From Anaerolineales bacterium (GTDB lineage Bacteria > Chloroflexota > Anaerolineae > Anaerolineales > Villigracilaceae), in the NCBI GenBank assembly GCA_030583925.1, contig CP129482.1, positions 1 through 64,000 on the forward strand: a stretch of DNA of 64,000 nucleotides. The letters run 5' to 3'. The notes beneath the pieces are model-generated. The model saw only the letters and a list, made by a program, of their open reading frames with translations, was not told where the DNA came from and did no database searches. The translations under genes were made by a program, and so were the position numbers. Shown here piece by piece: positions 31,556-41,180 of the stretch. The stretch's first letter is position 1; the number at the start of each line of letters is the position of its first letter.

Positions 31556-32404
31556 ATGGTAACTATTGAGGGGAAAATACGTCTTAAGTGTGTGAAGACG
31601 CCGCGACCCGATATCGAACATTGGTGGGCAGTGGAGGCGATGATCGCCTCGTATAACCACGTCTACAACGTGGTCTACGGGACGCGTTATCAAGAAACCG
31701 GTCCTATCGGCGTATCCATCTACGATACCGCCCCGATCGCTTCCTTCCATTATGAGTTCCTTGCCCTCAGCGCGGACATCCGCAAAGTGACGGATGCCAT
31801 CCGCGCCTACTCGATGCCCGCGGACAAAAATCACATCGTCAATATTTTTCATCCCGCGCCAGTGGATCACGCGCTCAAGGAACATTTTTCAACATTAGGT
31901 CATGAATTTGTCCGCACGGGTCCTATCCTCGGCTATAGCCTGCCATTGAAAGTTAGCACGATCCCGTTGAACATTCACAAAGCAAAAACGTTGAACCAGA
32001 CCGAAGCCGCCAACAACAGCCTCACGACCGAAGGCGAGCGGATCCACGTGCAGACCTTACGCGACAAGCACATCCATAATTTTTACGTCAAAGAGGAAGG
32101 ACAGGCAGTCGGCTGGGTCCAATTGGTGACGAAATATCCGAATGTCGGCTATATCAATCAGTTATACGTGCTGGAGGAATTTCGCAAGCGGCGATTCGCC
32201 TCCACATTGATCCATGCCGCGCATTCGGAAGCGATCAAACTGGGGATGAAGCGCATGGTCGCCATCCCCTCCGATATGTCTCTGCACCTCTTCCGTCGGA
32301 TGGGGTATCGTCCGCTGTTGTTCTTTTCTGCGTTCCGCCCCAAGCCGCGTCGCAAGCCGTGGGTGCATGAACAGCCAAGTTTGCCTCGGTCGCGTCAGGC
32401 TTGA
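31556..32404 (+). CDS. GNAT-superfamily N-acetyltransferase
   Basis: A 282-aa protein with the GNAT core in its C-terminal half: GQAVGWVQLVTKYPNVGYIN, then QLYVLEEFRKRRFASTLIHA (acetyl-CoA loop R-K-R-R-F-A) and MVAIPSDMSLHLFRRMGYRPL. The N-terminal ~130 residues lack a clear GNAT motif and may be a degenerate second GNAT-like domain. The reading frame is open much further upstream (to 31256) across the preceding gene, but ATG at 31556 lies just after that gene's stop and is the sensible start. The acetylated substrate is unknown. A strong terminator follows, ending the SDR-GNAT-GNAT unit. Confidence 0.75.
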   Translation: MVTIEGKIRLKCVKTPRPDIEHWWAVEAMIASYNHVYNVVYGTRYQETGPIGVSIYDTAPIASFHYEFLALSADIRKVTDAIRAYSMPADKNHIVNIFHPAPVDHALKEHFSTLGHEFVRTGPILGYSLPLKVSTIPLNIHKAKTLNQTEAANNSLTTEGERIHVQTLRDKHIHNFYVKEEGQAVGWVQLVTKYPNVGYINQLYVLEEFRKRRFASTLIHAAHSEAIKLGMKRMVAIPSDMSLHLFRRMGYRPLLFFSAFRPKPRRKPWVHEQPSLPRSRQA

Positions 32405-32419
32405 AGAGAAGAAATAAAA

Positions 32420-32455
32420 ACATGAACCTGCCCAAAAGGCAGGTTCATGTTTTTT
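32420..32455. terminator. Intrinsic terminator after the GNAT genes
   Basis: ACATGAACCTGCC (32420-32432) pairs perfectly with GGCAGGTTCATGT (32438-32450) around CAAAA, followed by TTTTT. AAAAA before it makes it work for the minus strand as well, where the large nuclease gene ends at 32532. Confidence 0.92.
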
Positions 32456-32531
32456 CGAGTATCTGCGAGTTACACCGGCGTTGGCATTGAGATCAATCCG
32501 CGTATCCTGCCGCGCCGGTACTATATGATGG

Positions 32532-35500
32532 CTATGGCAGATGGATTCTTATTTCGCAAGCCGTGTCGGTATCTGTGCCGGAGCCGCCGTTGCAGGCATC
32601 GTTACCTGCGCCGCCGTCCAGCGCGTCGTTGCCCGAGCCGCCGCGGACGACATCGTTCTCATCGCCGCCAGCCACGCTATCCGCGCCTGAACCGCCGTCT
32701 ACCACATCCTTGTCCAAGCCGCCGTCCAACACATCTGCGCCGTCGGCGCCGAAGAGCGTGTCCTTACCCTCTTCTCCATACAGCGTGTCGTTCCCCCAAT
32801 CGCCGGAGATAACATCGTGTCCGGCGCCGCCGAGGATGGTGTCGTTGCCCATACCGCCGAAGACCACGTCATTGCCGCCCAGCGCGCACACCGTGTCGTT
32901 CCCACCGAGGGCGAGGATCGTATCGTTTCCGCCGGTCGCCACGATTACATCGTCGCCTGCAGAGCCGATCAGCGTGCCGTAATAGGTTTGCCCGTTTTGC
33001 AAGCCGCCGACGATCTTGCCATTCGCGTCCACGTAGATGGTGGCGTTCTTGCCATGACATTGGGGCAACAGGTTCAAACCGACGACGACCGGGTCGTGGT
33101 CCGATGAGCGATAGGGATCCGCCGCGTAGATGAGATCCTGCGCGGGTTTTTTGAAGGATGTGTCGTAGTCAATCAAGTCGGGCTCATCGGAGTTGATGTG
33201 CCAGTCGGTCATGCCGGTCACCTGCCCAAGCAGGGTGTTGTTTGCCAGCGCGTAATCGAGATAGCCGGTCTGCCCATCGAACACGTACGAATAGGCATCC
33301 TCGCCGTGGAATTGGAAAGCCAGATCGGTGAAGCCTCCGGCGCGGATGGCGTCAATCGATTCTTCTTTGTCATAGGAGTTGAGATCGCCCATGATGAGGA
33401 AGTCTGGGTCGCCGCTGTTGGTCGGGTCGGTGGCGAGCCAATTCACCAATGCGATGGCGGCGTTCTTGCGGGTTTGACTGCAATTGCCTTGCCCGTCGCC
33501 GAGGTCGGGATCGCCAACGTCGGTACAAGCGGAGCCTTTCGATTTGAAGTGATTGACGACAACCGTGAAGCGTTCGCCGGTGGCGAGCTCTTCGAAGGTC
33601 TGCGCCAGCGACGGGCGGCTCTTGGTATCGAGGAAGAGCGGGTCGTCCGTCGAATCGAGTATCTCGAAATTGCCGACCGGGGCTACGGTGGAGGTCTTGT
33701 AGACCAGACCCACGCGGATCGCGTCTGTGCCGATCACGCCCGTGTCAATGTAGGCATAGGTTCCCGCACCGAAGGCGGCGTTGAGTCCTTCCACGATGCC
33801 GTTCGGGTCGCCGAGCGGATTCACGCCAAGGGTATTTTCCAATTCGTTCAAGCCGATCACATCGGCGTTCAAACCGGTCAGCGCGGCGAGCAATTTATCG
33901 TGTTGGCGGGTGAACTCGAGCGGTTGGTTGGAATCGGCGCCGCGGCATTCTACGTTTTGAAGCGGTCCGCATTTATTATCCAATGGGTCGCCGGACGGGT
34001 AATCGAGCGTCAGGAAGAAGTTGAGCGTGTTCATCGAGGCGATGCGCAGGCGCCCACCCACATCTTCCGGCGTGGCGGTGCGCGGGTTGGCGTTGACGTA
34101 ATCGGCGCCTTGCGTCGGTTGGATGCGATAGAGACCGAACGAGTAGTCCATCACGCCGGTCACGTTTGCCACGGTGCTGCCGCCGCGAAACAAGTTCGAA
34201 AGGTCGAACACGTTCCCATTGGGGTGAAGCGCCGGGTCCGGGTTTTGAACCGAGCGTCCGTCGTCGAGCGTGATCTTATCCAGCAGGAAATCCTGAACCG
34301 CTTGCTGTTGCTCGGGTGAGCCGGGCTCGAATTCCGCCGTCGGCGTGAGATGCCGCTCGGAGGTCAACACGATCTCGCCGTACTGGTCGAAGTTGAAGTA
34401 TTCGGAGATGACCAACGCCTGCGGGAAGGTGACGCGCATGCCTTCGTACGCTTCAAAGTCCGTGACGGCTGTTACAGGCAGTGAGAGCGTCGCGGCAGTG
34501 GGGAGCGGGTTGCCGCTGGCGCAATTCAAGAAGTTCGTCACGTTTTTCAATTCGGTCAAACTGTTGAATTCGTCTACCGTGCCTTGAATGCGGACCCGGT
34601 CGCCGACAAGCGGGGTGTTCGCGCTGTTGTAGACGAAGATGCCTTCGGAGGTGGCGGGATTTGCATCGGCATCCGCATCTTCTTCTTGAACATGGAAGCC
34701 GCCGAATTGACCCGTGCCCTGGAAGGAACCGACAACTACGCCTTCAATGGTCACGACGGTATCATCCAACGGACTGGCGAGCCCACTGCCTTGAACATCA
34801 TGAATGAAGGTTGCCGCTTCGCCACAGACGAACGGTTGTGCCGCAGTGGTGAAGTTGAAGTTGTAATCGGCGCCCAGGTTTTGAATCGTACCATCCTGAT
34901 CGGCGACATTCGCCGCGACGATCGTGACGGAGCAAGACTCGACATATCCAAAGTTGACATCGGGGTCGAGGGTATAGTTTTGCGGTCCGCCGCTGACCAC
35001 GGCGGTATGCGCGCCGGTGTTGGCGCAAGAGATGGTGAACCAATTCCCTGTTACCGTGACTGCTTCGCTAAAGTTGACGTCAATGTTGCCGCTGACCGAG
35101 ATGTCGACGGCGCCGTTGGTCGGATTGGTTGTGGCGACCGTCGGCGGAACGTCAACGACGCATCCGCTGGTACCGGAGGAATTTGTCTCTCCGGGGGTGA
35201 TGCAACGAGCGCTGAGGTCAACATTGTTTTGGTTTGTATCTGTGCCGTCTGGGAGGCGCGAGATGCCGAGGTTTATACTCCCCGTAGTACCCGGATCTTC
35301 AAGCCCAACGCCGGAACCTTCAGTATAAGGCGCGCCCGTATTGCCTTCGTAACTTACGGTGTCAACCACTGAGGCGCCCTGCATGAGAGCAACTGCATCC
35401 GGCGCGCCGTTTTGGATAAAGTCGGTGTCTGGGCTATCATCCAAATCGCAGTTCTGAACGGTGGCAGTGTTGGCGCATACCACGAAGTAATCTCCCGCCG

Positions 35501-36620
35501 CCAAATTGATGTTCGGTAGATCAATGGTGTCGTATGTTGCGCCGCCGTTGCCGTTGATGAAAACCAGCGAGTAGGGATCTAAATTCACCGGGCTGGCACC
35601 GGTGTTCTTGATTTCGACAAACTCAGCTGTATCCGTGCTAGGTTGGTCATAGTCAATTTCATTAATGACCAGTGAAACAACAACCGGCGCGCTCACCGTA
35701 TTAAAGCTAAACGCGTAATCCGCGCTCATGGTGTCCGGCGGGTCGTTGGCGTCTGTGTCAGAGACGAGCGCGCTCATGACGGTCACTGTACAGGTTTCGC
35801 TATTGGCGAAATCGGCATCCGGGTTGAGCGTGAAGTTTTGCGGTCCACCGCTGACAACGGCTGTATGCGCGCCGCTCGTTCCGCACGAAACATCGAACCA
35901 ACTGCCGGATACGGCAACATCCTCGCTGAAATTCACGAGGATATCGCTGTCAACCGCGACATTGAGCGCGCCATTTGCAGGGGTTGTAGATGAAACCGAC
36001 GGGGCGGTATCACCGCTGCTGAACGACTGCCCAGTATTTGGGTTTCCAAATGTGTTGGCAGTCGTGGCTGTCCATGTGAAATCGCCGTAATTATCGCCAG
36101 CGCCGGTCAATTGCAGTGAAGAACCAAGAGGCTCAGTGCCAGCCTGACTCACACCAATATCTGTGCTAGTAACTCCATTGGCAACTCCGCCTACTCCGGC
36201 AAAACTTCCCTCATAACTAAGGAACTGCACCAAAGTAGAACCATTTGCCAAGGCAATTCCATCCGGCGAGCCATTTTGTATTCCATTGGAGGGGTAGGCA
36301 AGTACGACTGTTCCGTATCCGCCTTGCTGGTTTGGGATAATTCCGCTCAAGGCATCTGTATCGTATGCCGCGCCATTGGAAGCGTTATAAAGGATGATGC
36401 TCCAGCCGGTAAGGTCTGTCCCTGCGGGACCAGCGATCTCAATGGATTCACCGGCATCTGTCCCGGTATTATCGTAATGAATCTCATTGATAAAAATAGT
36501 AGATGTTGGGTTGTCAAATGAGCGCGGCGCCGCGTAGGCAGGTTGAATCACAGATACCATGCTCGTCAGTAAAGCCACGATCAACGCGAGTGAAAACGTT
36601 CCGGGTAGCAACTTATTCAT
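32532..36620 (-). CDS. Secreted ExeM/NucH-type nuclease with lamin-tail, Ig-like and RTX domains
   Basis: A 1362-aa extracellular protein. ATG at 36620 has GAGGAG upstream and begins a signal peptide ending near PAYAAP. In order: a lamin-tail domain (FINEIHYDNTGTD), a Big_5-type Ig domain (TPANGALNVAVDSDILVNFS), a second lamin-tail domain (LVINEIDYDQPSTDTAEF), a second Ig domain, and an OB-like segment (DTVVTIEGVVVGSFQG). The endonuclease/exonuclease/phosphatase domain follows, with RIASMNTLNFF, GLNELEN, NHFKSKGS, IMGDLNSYD and SSDHDPVVV. The last ~150 residues are RTX nonapeptide repeats (GGNDTILALGGNDTV and so on) that bind calcium. It should digest DNA outside the cell for phosphate or nucleotides. 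Gram-negative ExeM uses similar domains; here the likely host has one membrane. Confidence 0.9.
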   Translation of the reverse strand: MNKLLPGTFSLALIVALLTSMVSVIQPAYAAPRSFDNPTSTIFINEIHYDNTGTDAGESIEIAGPAGTDLTGWSIILYNASNGAAYDTDALSGIIPNQQGGYGTVVLAYPSNGIQNGSPDGIALANGSTLVQFLSYEGSFAGVGGVANGVTSTDIGVSQAGTEPLGSSLQLTGAGDNYGDFTWTATTANTFGNPNTGQSFSSGDTAPSVSSTTPANGALNVAVDSDILVNFSEDVAVSGSWFDVSCGTSGAHTAVVSGGPQNFTLNPDADFANSETCTVTVMSALVSDTDANDPPDTMSADYAFSFNTVSAPVVVSLVINEIDYDQPSTDTAEFVEIKNTGASPVNLDPYSLVFINGNGGATYDTIDLPNINLAAGDYFVVCANTATVQNCDLDDSPDTDFIQNGAPDAVALMQGASVVDTVSYEGNTGAPYTEGSGVGLEDPGTTGSINLGISRLPDGTDTNQNNVDLSARCITPGETNSSGTSGCVVDVPPTVATTNPTNGAVDISVSGNIDVNFSEAVTVTGNWFTISCANTGAHTAVVSGGPQNYTLDPDVNFGYVESCSVTIVAANVADQDGTIQNLGADYNFNFTTAAQPFVCGEAATFIHDVQGSGLASPLDDTVVTIEGVVVGSFQGTGQFGGFHVQEEDADADANPATSEGIFVYNSANTPLVGDRVRIQGTVDEFNSLTELKNVTNFLNCASGNPLPTAATLSLPVTAVTDFEAYEGMRVTFPQALVISEYFNFDQYGEIVLTSERHLTPTAEFEPGSPEQQQAVQDFLLDKITLDDGRSVQNPDPALHPNGNVFDLSNLFRGGSTVANVTGVMDYSFGLYRIQPTQGADYVNANPRTATPEDVGGRLRIASMNTLNFFLTLDYPSGDPLDNKCGPLQNVECRGADSNQPLEFTRQHDKLLAALTGLNADVIGLNELENTLGVNPLGDPNGIVEGLNAAFGAGTYAYIDTGVIGTDAIRVGLVYKTSTVAPVGNFEILDSTDDPLFLDTKSRPSLAQTFEELATGERFTVVVNHFKSKGSACTDVGDPDLGDGQGNCSQTRKNAAIALVNWLATDPTNSGDPDFLIMGDLNSYDKEESIDAIRAGGFTDLAFQFHGEDAYSYVFDGQTGYLDYALANNTLLGQVTGMTDWHINSDEPDLIDYDTSFKKPAQDLIYAADPYRSSDHDPVVVGLNLLPQCHGKNATIYVDANGKIVGGLQNGQTYYGTLIGSAGDDVIVATGGNDTILALGGNDTVCALGGNDVVFGGMGNDTILGGAGHDVISGDWGNDTLYGEEGKDTLFGADGADVLDGGLDKDVVDGGSGADSVAGGDENDVVRGGSGNDALDGGAGNDACNGGSGTDTDTACEIRIHLP

Positions 36621-36890
36621 GCAATTCTCCTCTGAATGGTGCGATGTGGTTTGGGTAAACAAAAACATGCCTCAAAGGCTTGGATGATTGTGAAGTTCGG
36701 ATTTTACGAACGCAAGACACCTCCTCGTGTACTCACAAACGATCCAACAGTATTCCAATTTCCCCGCCCGTCAATTTTAGGTGAAGCGCGGCAAAAAAGC
36801 AAGATAACTTGTAACCTATTGATGAACATTCATGCTTCGTCTTTCGTAGTGCGTAACCGTAGAGTCACATAGCGCGCAATAATTCAAAAC

Positions 36891-36923
36891 GAAAAAACCT
36901 GCTCCCCGATGGAGAAGCAGGTT
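36891..36923 (-). terminator. Intrinsic terminator of the SIMPL-domain gene
   Basis: AACCTGCT (36897-36904) pairs with AGCAGGTT (36916-36923). On the minus strand the stem is followed by a T-run (complement of GAAAAAA at 36890-36896). The bases between 36621 and 36890 hold the nuclease promoter region; I see no gene there. Confidence 0.75.
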
Positions 36924-36947
36924 TACGTCCGGTATGAAACGTGCGTC

Positions 36948-37673
36948 CTATTTGAGTTCGTACGTCACGTTGACAGTCACCGTGAAGGTCAATTGACCGG
37001 GTTGGATCGGCACCGCTGCTGCGGCATCGCCACCGCCGCCTCCGCCGCCCCTGCCTTCGGAGATCGGATAATACTGGCTATCGGCGAAAGTGATCGAACG
37101 AATCTCGCCGACTTGCAAGCCAGCCGCTTCGGCAAGTTCCAGCGCCTTCGTTTTCGCGTCGGTAATGGCATCCGCGCGGGCTTGCTTGAGCGCGGCATCC
37201 TTATCAGCCACATCGAACTGAATGCTGTTGACCGTGTTAGCGCCGGCGGAGATCACCGTATCGAGCAAATCGCCGAGTTTGGTGAGGTCGCGCACAGTCA
37301 CGTAGACCGTGTTGTCCACCGAATAATACTTCTCGCCGGTCGCCTGACCCGTCAAAGGATCGTATTTATCGAAGGGCCAGATGCTGAAACTCGTGGTGCG
37401 GATATCCTTCGCGTCGATGCCGAAGGCGATGAGCGCGTCCATCATCTTCTGAGTTTGAGCGTTGTTTTGCGTCACAGCCTCTGCCGCCGAAGGCAACTCG
37501 GTGTGAACGCCGACATAAATGTACGCGATATCAGGAACAAGATTGGCAGTTCCAGTTCCCACCACGCTGAGGGTGGGCGCTTCAGACGCTGGCGCGCTCG
37601 CAGCAGGCGCGCAGGCGCTGATCACGAGAGCGAACAAGGCGAGCGCAGTAAACAATATGGATTTGGTTTTCAT
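36948..37673 (-). CDS. SIMPL (DUF541) domain lipoprotein
   Basis: A 241-aa lipoprotein. ATG at 37673 has AAAGGAG upstream; the open frame runs back to 37799 but that part overlaps the divergent nurA promoter. Lipobox VISAC (ALVISACAP) is followed by the SIMPL core: LSVVGTGTANLVPDIAYIYV, ALIAFGIDAKDIRTTSFSIW and ALKQARADAITDAKTKALEL. A poly-Gly stretch (GRGGGGGGGD) precedes the last strand. SIMPL proteins are outer-surface or periplasmic proteins of uncertain function; the name comes from a mammalian signalling protein. It is separated from the nuclease gene by a terminator. Confidence 0.88.
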   Translation of the reverse strand: MKTKSILFTALALFALVISACAPAASAPASEAPTLSVVGTGTANLVPDIAYIYVGVHTELPSAAEAVTQNNAQTQKMMDALIAFGIDAKDIRTTSFSIWPFDKYDPLTGQATGEKYYSVDNTVYVTVRDLTKLGDLLDTVISAGANTVNSIQFDVADKDAALKQARADAITDAKTKALELAEAAGLQVGEIRSITFADSQYYPISEGRGGGGGGGDAAAAVPIQPGQLTFTVTVNVTYELK

Positions 37674-37788
37674 TTCATAGTCTCCTTTTATATGATTGCC
37701 AATAGGAAGACGCTCCCTACATCGAAAAGTTCCCGTCACGGCTTGAATTTTAGCCGGTTTGCCTGTACAATCCATGTACATTTGTTCT

Positions 37789-38973
37789 ATGCCAATCAAC
37801 TATCAGGAAGTCTACACACAAATCCAATCCGTTGGCGCGGGCGCAAAGGAAAGACGAAAGAAGAAAGAAGAAGCCCAAGCCCAAGCGCGCGAATTGCTCT
37901 CGCATTTCGACGATAAACTGGATGCGCTGCGCGCCAAAGTGGATTCAGCCAAGGCGCTTGATCCCAACCTCCGCTGCGCGTTCCCACTGGATGAAAACCT
38001 CGCTTCCTCCTTTGACGTTCAGCCTGCTTCAGTTTCCCCAACATTAATCGCCGCTGACGGTTCGCAGATCAACCCCGACCGTCACGGCGCGGTACAGTTT
38101 GGCTTGGTCAATGTGGGCGCGATCATCATGAAGACGAACTCCGGCGCCGCGCCCGAAATTTCCACCGAAAGCGAACTACTCTTCGGCGACGATCTGTTCC
38201 CCAACGGGGCGCCCATGTCGGATGGCGTGGTCGCGCTCAAACGCGACCTCGCCGAGCGGATGAAACTCGACGAACTCTCGAAGCGAATCAAAGACGAGGT
38301 GGTCACTTTCACCGATGGACCGCTCGAATTGTGGGGCGCCAAAGGCGAGGATGCCCAATCGTATTTGGACTTTGTCGAAAAATACAAAACCACCCTCTCG
38401 CGCTTGCAAACGCGCGGTGTAACCACGGCGGGATATGTAGATAAACCCTCCGCAGACCTGGTGATCCGCCTGCTCGAGGTAATGATGGCTGATGATGAAC
38501 AATTGAAAAAATTTAGAGAATTTCATCCCCTACGCGGCGTCAGCGACCGCTGGCTGTATGGAGAAAAAGAGAACCCGCTTTTGAAGCCGGGTCATCGCTC
38601 GGCGGTGTTTAAGATCCAATCCAGTTCGGATAAGACCTACAAAGGCGTACTCGAAATCCATTTCTTCTATCTCAACGTCGGCACAGAGGGACACCCCTGG
38701 CCCGTGCGCGTTGAAATCCCCAAGTGGGTGGTGGATGATAAAGAGAAGTTGAACTTGCTTCATGCCGTTTTGGTCGAGCAATGCCGCATGATGGGAAGCA
38801 GACCGTATCCCTATCTGCTTCATCGCGCCCACGAAACTGCAGTCGTCAAGCATGAAGAAAAACAACAGATCGAGCAATTGCTCACGCTTGAACTCCGCAA
38901 GAACAACGAAGAAGTGGACGACGGCTCGTACAAACAATCTGCGAAAGATTTGCAGGGAAGAGCTCGTAGATAA
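37789..38973 (+). CDS. nurA: NurA-like 5'-3' nuclease
   Basis: A 394-aa protein of the NurA family. LIAADGSQI near residue 95 holds the first metal-binding Asp. VVTFTDGPLELWG holds the second conserved Asp, GYVDKPSADLVIRLL follows, and PYPYLLHRAHETAVV is near the C-terminus. NurA cuts single- and double-stranded DNA 5' to 3' and works with the HerA helicase to resect DNA ends, as known from archaea and Thermus/Deinococcus relatives. A HerA gene lies 2.3 kb downstream with two genes between. ATG at 37789 is preferred over 37759. A TACAAT box at 37765-37770 would give a leader of about a dozen bases. A coiled, charged stretch (KERRKKKEEAQAQAREL) opens the protein. Confidence 0.87.
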   Translation: MPINYQEVYTQIQSVGAGAKERRKKKEEAQAQARELLSHFDDKLDALRAKVDSAKALDPNLRCAFPLDENLASSFDVQPASVSPTLIAADGSQINPDRHGAVQFGLVNVGAIIMKTNSGAAPEISTESELLFGDDLFPNGAPMSDGVVALKRDLAERMKLDELSKRIKDEVVTFTDGPLELWGAKGEDAQSYLDFVEKYKTTLSRLQTRGVTTAGYVDKPSADLVIRLLEVMMADDEQLKKFREFHPLRGVSDRWLYGEKENPLLKPGHRSAVFKIQSSSDKTYKGVLEIHFFYLNVGTEGHPWPVRVEIPKWVVDDKEKLNLLHAVLVEQCRMMGSRPYPYLLHRAHETAVVKHEEKQQIEQLLTLELRKNNEEVDDGSYKQSAKDLQGRARR

Positions 38974-39063
38974 TGTCGTTGCGAGCCCGCAGGGCGAAGC
39001 AATCTCCTCGTTGCAAGCAGATTGCTTCGTCGCAAAGAGCAAGAGCGCTCCTCGCAACGACAT
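38974..39063. repeat. Palindromic repeat family A, copy 2
   Basis: Starts TGTCGTTGCGAG and ends CTCGCAACGACA; inner arms GAAGCAATCTCC and AGATTGCTTC. It begins immediately after the nurA stop codon and ends about 20 bases before the next start. Confidence 0.85.
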
Positions 39064-39082
39064 GATATTAGATGGAGAATTT

Positions 39083-39679
39083 ATGACAACTAAATCAATC
39101 GAAATCGGACGGTTACTCCGCGCAGGGACGACGGGCTTCATCGCCGGGTGCCGCGTGAATCAACTCGATGCGCCGTCGTTTGGCGCGTTGGTGCGCGCGC
39201 CGCTGACGGGCGCCTACCAAATCTTCGGCATCATCCACGACATTCACATTGACGACGATGGGCTGGTGCGGCAACTCGTCACAGCGGATAACGTCAGCGC
39301 GGAGGTGATGCGCGACAACCGCGAGCGGCGCATCGTCCCCGTCGAAATGTCCGTGCTGGCGGTGGGATACGAACAGGACGGGAAGATTTTCCACCTTTTG
39401 CCGCCGCGTCCGCCGCTAAGTTTGGATGTGATCTACAAATGCGACGACAAAGAGGTGACGCGCTTCACGGAGAAGTTTGGCTATTTCAGGCACATCATCA
39501 ACAACAAGGATATCCCCGTCGGCGAAGTGATCGCGGCGCATATTTTGCAGGCGCAGTCCGCGCAGAAGGATAAAGGCTGGCAGGAACGCGCCACGCATGA
39601 GGTTATTACGTTGATGAGGGACGATTACCCGACGCTCATGTCCGTGTTGGGCGCGTTGAGCGATGTCTCTGTTACTTGA
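39083..39679 (+). CDS. Uncharacterised 198-aa protein between nurA and herA (possibly HAS-barrel-like)
   Basis: I do not recognise a family with confidence. GGAG precedes the ATG at 39083; an in-frame ATG at 39062 is an alternative. The first ~130 residues look beta-rich: IGRLLRAGTTGFIAGCRV, FGALVRAPLTGAYQIFGIIH, then RIVPVEMSVLAVGYEQDGKI. A helical C-terminal half follows (VGEVIAAHILQAQSAQ, ERATHEVITLMRDDYPTL). A beta-barrel that starts by contacting a partner is reminiscent of the HAS-barrel found at the N-terminus of HerA, and the gene lies between nurA and herA. So a role as a HerA-NurA accessory protein is a reasonable inference, not a demonstrated one. Confidence 0.55.
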   Translation: MTTKSIEIGRLLRAGTTGFIAGCRVNQLDAPSFGALVRAPLTGAYQIFGIIHDIHIDDDGLVRQLVTADNVSAEVMRDNRERRIVPVEMSVLAVGYEQDGKIFHLLPPRPPLSLDVIYKCDDKEVTRFTEKFGYFRHIINNKDIPVGEVIAAHILQAQSAQKDKGWQERATHEVITLMRDDYPTLMSVLGALSDVSVT

Positions 39680-39721
39680 AACGAACGACTGGCAAGCTCA
39701 GTGTAATTTGAAAAATTAATA

Positions 39722-41137
39722 ATGAAGCCACCAAAACTTTGGACGTTCCTGACACTGACAATCCCAACCGGCATCTTGCTGGCAATACACGCTTATTTAG
39801 GCTCGTTCACTCGATTGATCGCCGACGATTACTGCACGATGTACAACGCGAGAACGTTCGGAGTCTTTGGCACTGCCCTGCTTTGGTATCGCACATGGAC
39901 AGGGGTATACGCCCGGGCGCTCATCAACGAAATTTTGTTGTGGATAGGTCCCTATCACATGTGGGTCATCGTACCCGGCATCCTGCTCATTTGGCTGGTC
40001 ATAACGACGCTTGCATTACGTTTGTTGCTAGAGACAGAAACTCAACCCAACAACAGAGTTTGGGTTTCGTTCTCCTTGAGCATGATTCTTTTGTTCTCGA
40101 TCCTGCTTCTCAGCCCTCGGTTGACGCAGTCGTTATACTGGTGGGGCGGACTCAGCGCATACACCGTTCCACTTATTCTGGGGACGATCTTCTTGATTCT
40201 CTTCCTTCTGATAACACGGCGGGGATGGGATAGGCGATTCATTGTTATTTGGAGGTTGATATCCTTCTTGTTGGCGTTCGGTCTCGGGGGAATTAGCGAA
40301 TCCTTTACGCCGATCCTACTGGTCCTCATAGCCGCCGCCTTCGGTTGGCGATGGCTGAACAACCAACTAATCCTGAAAAGTATCGCTTTTTGGTTCCTCG
40401 GCTCCGCGTTGATCGGAGCCTCGTTCGCTTTGATATTCATGATCAGCGCGCCGGGGAACGCGATTCGGCAAGCCAATTTTCCTCCCTCTCCAGGCATTGT
40501 CGAAATTTTCAGAATCGCCACGAACGGATATTTTGAATTCATCGGTTCTTTGCTCACGCAACCTCCAATATCGGCAGGAGTTCTTGGCGTCTGGCTCGGA
40601 GCGGTATTGATCGGAGGTTTTGCCGCAAATGACCATCCGCCTCGGGTGTGGACGATCCCTGCGGCGCTTCTCTTCGGCATGGCGATTGCCTATCTATGTT
40701 TTCCACCGACGGCGTATGGCATGTCCAACGTTCCTCCGCGACGCGTTCTCATCATCTCTGCGTTTTTCCTTTCCGCAGGGCTGATAACCAGTGGTTACCT
40801 CGCAGGAAAATGGAGTTCGCATCGGATGGTTGATAAGTCCGCTGTGACCGCTGGATTATTGCTTGCTGTCACACTGTTGTTGAGTTATTCATCGTGGGTA
40901 ACATCGCGCACCTTATATGAAAGCAGGCAGACATTTGTTGAATTTGCGAACCTGTGGGATCAAGTGGACGCGCAAATTTTGCAGGCGAAAGCAAATGGAG
41001 ACGAGTCGATCACCATCCCTGCCATGAGCAGTTGGACAGGGCTTGATCGTCCGAATGAGAACCCGAAGTTTTGGGCGACAAAGTGCTATTCAGATTTTTA
41101 CGGGATACAAATATTTGGTCCGCCTTATGGACCGTGA
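39722..41137 (+). CDS. Multi-span membrane protein, DUF6056-like
   Basis: A 471-aa protein with about ten to eleven hydrophobic segments. An acidic motif just after the first helix (RLIADDYCTMYN) and a large outward loop are what DUF6056 and GT-C type glycosyltransferase relatives show. Later the loop SAPGNAIRQANFPPSPG lies between helices and a hydrophilic C-terminal region follows the last helix. The aspartates of ADDYC could act in sugar or lipid-linked sugar transfer, but no activity is proven for DUF6056. It lies between nurA and herA yet has no evident link to DNA repair. Alternative: unrelated insertion into that neighbourhood. Confidence 0.6.
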   Translation: MKPPKLWTFLTLTIPTGILLAIHAYLGSFTRLIADDYCTMYNARTFGVFGTALLWYRTWTGVYARALINEILLWIGPYHMWVIVPGILLIWLVITTLALRLLLETETQPNNRVWVSFSLSMILLFSILLLSPRLTQSLYWWGGLSAYTVPLILGTIFLILFLLITRRGWDRRFIVIWRLISFLLAFGLGGISESFTPILLVLIAAAFGWRWLNNQLILKSIAFWFLGSALIGASFALIFMISAPGNAIRQANFPPSPGIVEIFRIATNGYFEFIGSLLTQPPISAGVLGVWLGAVLIGGFAANDHPPRVWTIPAALLFGMAIAYLCFPPTAYGMSNVPPRRVLIISAFFLSAGLITSGYLAGKWSSHRMVDKSAVTAGLLLAVTLLLSYSSWVTSRTLYESRQTFVEFANLWDQVDAQILQAKANGDESITIPAMSSWTGLDRPNENPKFWATKCYSDFYGIQIFGPPYGP

Positions 41138-41180
41138 CAAGAGTGAATCGCTCATCTTGTTGCGCGATGTGAGCGCATAA

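Noticed and set aside
32563-32982. Repeating SPPA/PSSA-type frame on the plus strand, and the DNA periodicity here, as a possible repeat array or CRISPR
   Set aside because: The 27-base periodicity is explained by RTX nonapeptide codons on the minus strand; there are no identical repeats with unique spacers.
33198-35372. 373-aa and 262-aa plus-strand frames opposite the NucH-like gene
   Set aside because: They are shadows of the repeat-rich minus-strand nuclease gene, with no ribosome sites or domain motifs.
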